This document shows positions 62,656 to 64,000 of a stretch of DNA of 64,000 nt, in pieces. Each line of letters opens with the position of its first letter. The first letter of the stretch is position 1. Below the pieces are notes generated by a model. That model was given only the letters and a program-made list of their open reading frames with translations, had not been told where the DNA came from and searched no databases. The DNA is taken from positions 3,100,001-3,164,000 of the forward strand of contig NW_026570222.1 in the NCBI RefSeq assembly GCF_019649055.1, in the 5' to 3' direction. Origin of the DNA: Paramacrobiotus metropolitanus (lineage: Eukaryota; Tardigrada; Eutardigrada; Parachela; Macrobiotidae). Position numbers and translations under genes: made by a program.

Positions 62656-64000
62656 CTACAAGCAATGTGCGAATTTGTTATGCAGCCCAATGACCAGTCT
62701 ATCCGCGCTGGAATAAAATTACTGATACTCGTATGCTTACAGCGAACCGGCTTCGATGCGCTTGAATCCCATTTTGATGATAACTAGTAAGTACAGGTAC
62801 CTCAGTACTTCGAGAATCGAGATCTGAATTTTTGAGCGTGGATCACGATGTATAAAGCCATTTACATATAAGGTGTGGAGTGAGAGAGATTCGTTCTGGA
62901 GAGCATAAGCGGCTACCTGATTATGTGTCCTACTTCATTAACGAAACCGAACATATGCATGCAAATGATGTTTAGTTCTTTCTTAACGTTTTCCCGAACA
63001 ATGATTACCTGTTTTCACCAGTATCAGGAACTGTAGTCGCTGATGCTTTCCTATGCGCGCAGTTATCGCAAAACCGTGACGGGAAACCGAATCCACAATG
63101 CGGTTGTATATTGTACACTTACGTATCCTGTACATGTCTATTGTATTATTTACTCATACCGTCGTCCTGTACTATCCAATGCGCTAACGACATACGCTAA
63201 CTACGGCCGTGCTGCTTCCGGGTTAAAAATGTACAAAAGATGTCAGCTGATTGTGAGAACCGAAGACCTCGCGGATTAGTAATCAGACCTGCAGTTCACG
63301 AACTAATACACGCTGATAAAGTTATCAAAATTATGTTGTTACAGTGTCGACAAACGGAAGTGTGCGCTAAAGTTAGAAGGGGAAGTGAACATAAAGGAAA
63401 TGACTTTAATGAAACCGTATTTTATATGGCCGGTTGTTGCAAGTTTTCGGAAACTGAGAAGGAAAGTGCACAAATTATGATTTCAGTTTTTTTACGGTGC
63501 CGGTGATCCGGGGGTTCAAAAATCCACTGGCGACTATTTAGTAGCAATCGTTGAACAACACCAGCCCAACACCATCAGAAAAGGTCAATGGAAACCGTCT
63601 TTAAATTGTAGACCTTACAGTTCGTTTCTATGTATTCCTAATTTCCTATTGTGTGTATGGCATAGATGGTATACGAAGTATCAGAAATGTGCGATGTCAA
63701 TGTTATACTGTAAATTTCTCACAGCTCCAAGCTCTCAAGCATTTAGATTTCATTCGTTGCAAGCCAATTTTTTAAATTTGCACATACCCGTGTACCAATT
63801 ATCCTACGCTACTAATAGCAACTACACGAACATAATTCAGCCGATTTTCAACTGGGTTTTATTTATCGGTGCAGACCATAAAACCACCAGGATTGACGGG
63901 GAAACGTTCGTAACGACCAGACGTAACGAGTAGAACTGCAGAAATACTAGTACTACAGACACCGTATATTTTACATCATGGTAAAAATCACAAATAAACT
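62656..64000. other. Window end, nothing recognised
   Basis: May include the first exon of tetraspanin C. Several open frames of 60-95 codons (for example around 63043-63506 and 63649-63933) show no family resemblance or splice partners. Confidence 0.5.

Overview
This window is nuclear DNA of an invertebrate animal. Nearly every gene is split by short GT-AG introns. The families are animal ones: a PDGF/VEGF growth factor, tetraspanins, YY1, TFG, and nuclear-encoded mitochondrial proteins. Nothing bacterial or viral was recognised. A compact-genome ecdysozoan such as a tardigrade would fit, but that is inference; the phylum is not proven by anything I can see. Exon boundaries below were set by hand from splice consensus, reading-frame continuity and family similarity. 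Most are probably exact, but allow +/-1-2 bases.

0-11 kb: the 3' end of a retinol-dehydrogenase-like SDR (+), BCKDHB (-), an ACGTATGT microsatellite, and a six-exon SAM-domain scaffold gene (-). 11-25 kb: cytosolic thiolase ACAT2 (-) with a 744-bp inverted-repeat transposon in an intron, a PVF/VEGF-C-like growth factor (-, N-terminus not found), RpL23A (+), and MRPS23 (-). 25-36 kb: PSME3IP1/FAM192A (+), NDUFB9 (-) with a 640-bp hAT-like insertion in an intron, a remarkable multi-intron snoRNA host gene (+), and a secreted cysteine-rich protein (-). 36-48 kb: adrenodoxin-type ferredoxin (-), GTP-cyclohydrolase feedback regulator GCHFR (+), a large secreted Tyr/Gly/Pro-rich protein (-), OSGEPL1 (-), and MRPL50 (+). 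48-64 kb: an intron-containing tRNA-Pro(AGG) (+), TFG (-), a YY1-type zinc-finger factor (+), and three tandem tetraspanin genes (-). The last 1.3 kb has nothing recognisable.

The most interesting locus is 29.76-33.65 kb. A TATA-box gene with more than a dozen tiny exons carries about one box C/D snoRNA per intron. The snoRNAs include two diverged copies of U14 and a U43-like guide, plus guides matching other conserved 18S and 28S segments. The exon frames do not join, so the spliced RNA is probably non-coding and the introns are the product, as in UHG/GAS5-type host genes.

Several genes serve mitochondria (BCKDHB, MRPS23, NDUFB9, ferredoxin, OSGEPL1, MRPL50), but they are interspersed and on both strands, so this is not an operon. 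Two otherwise intact genes each lack one base in a G/C homopolymer, which suggests long-read assembly errors rather than decay.
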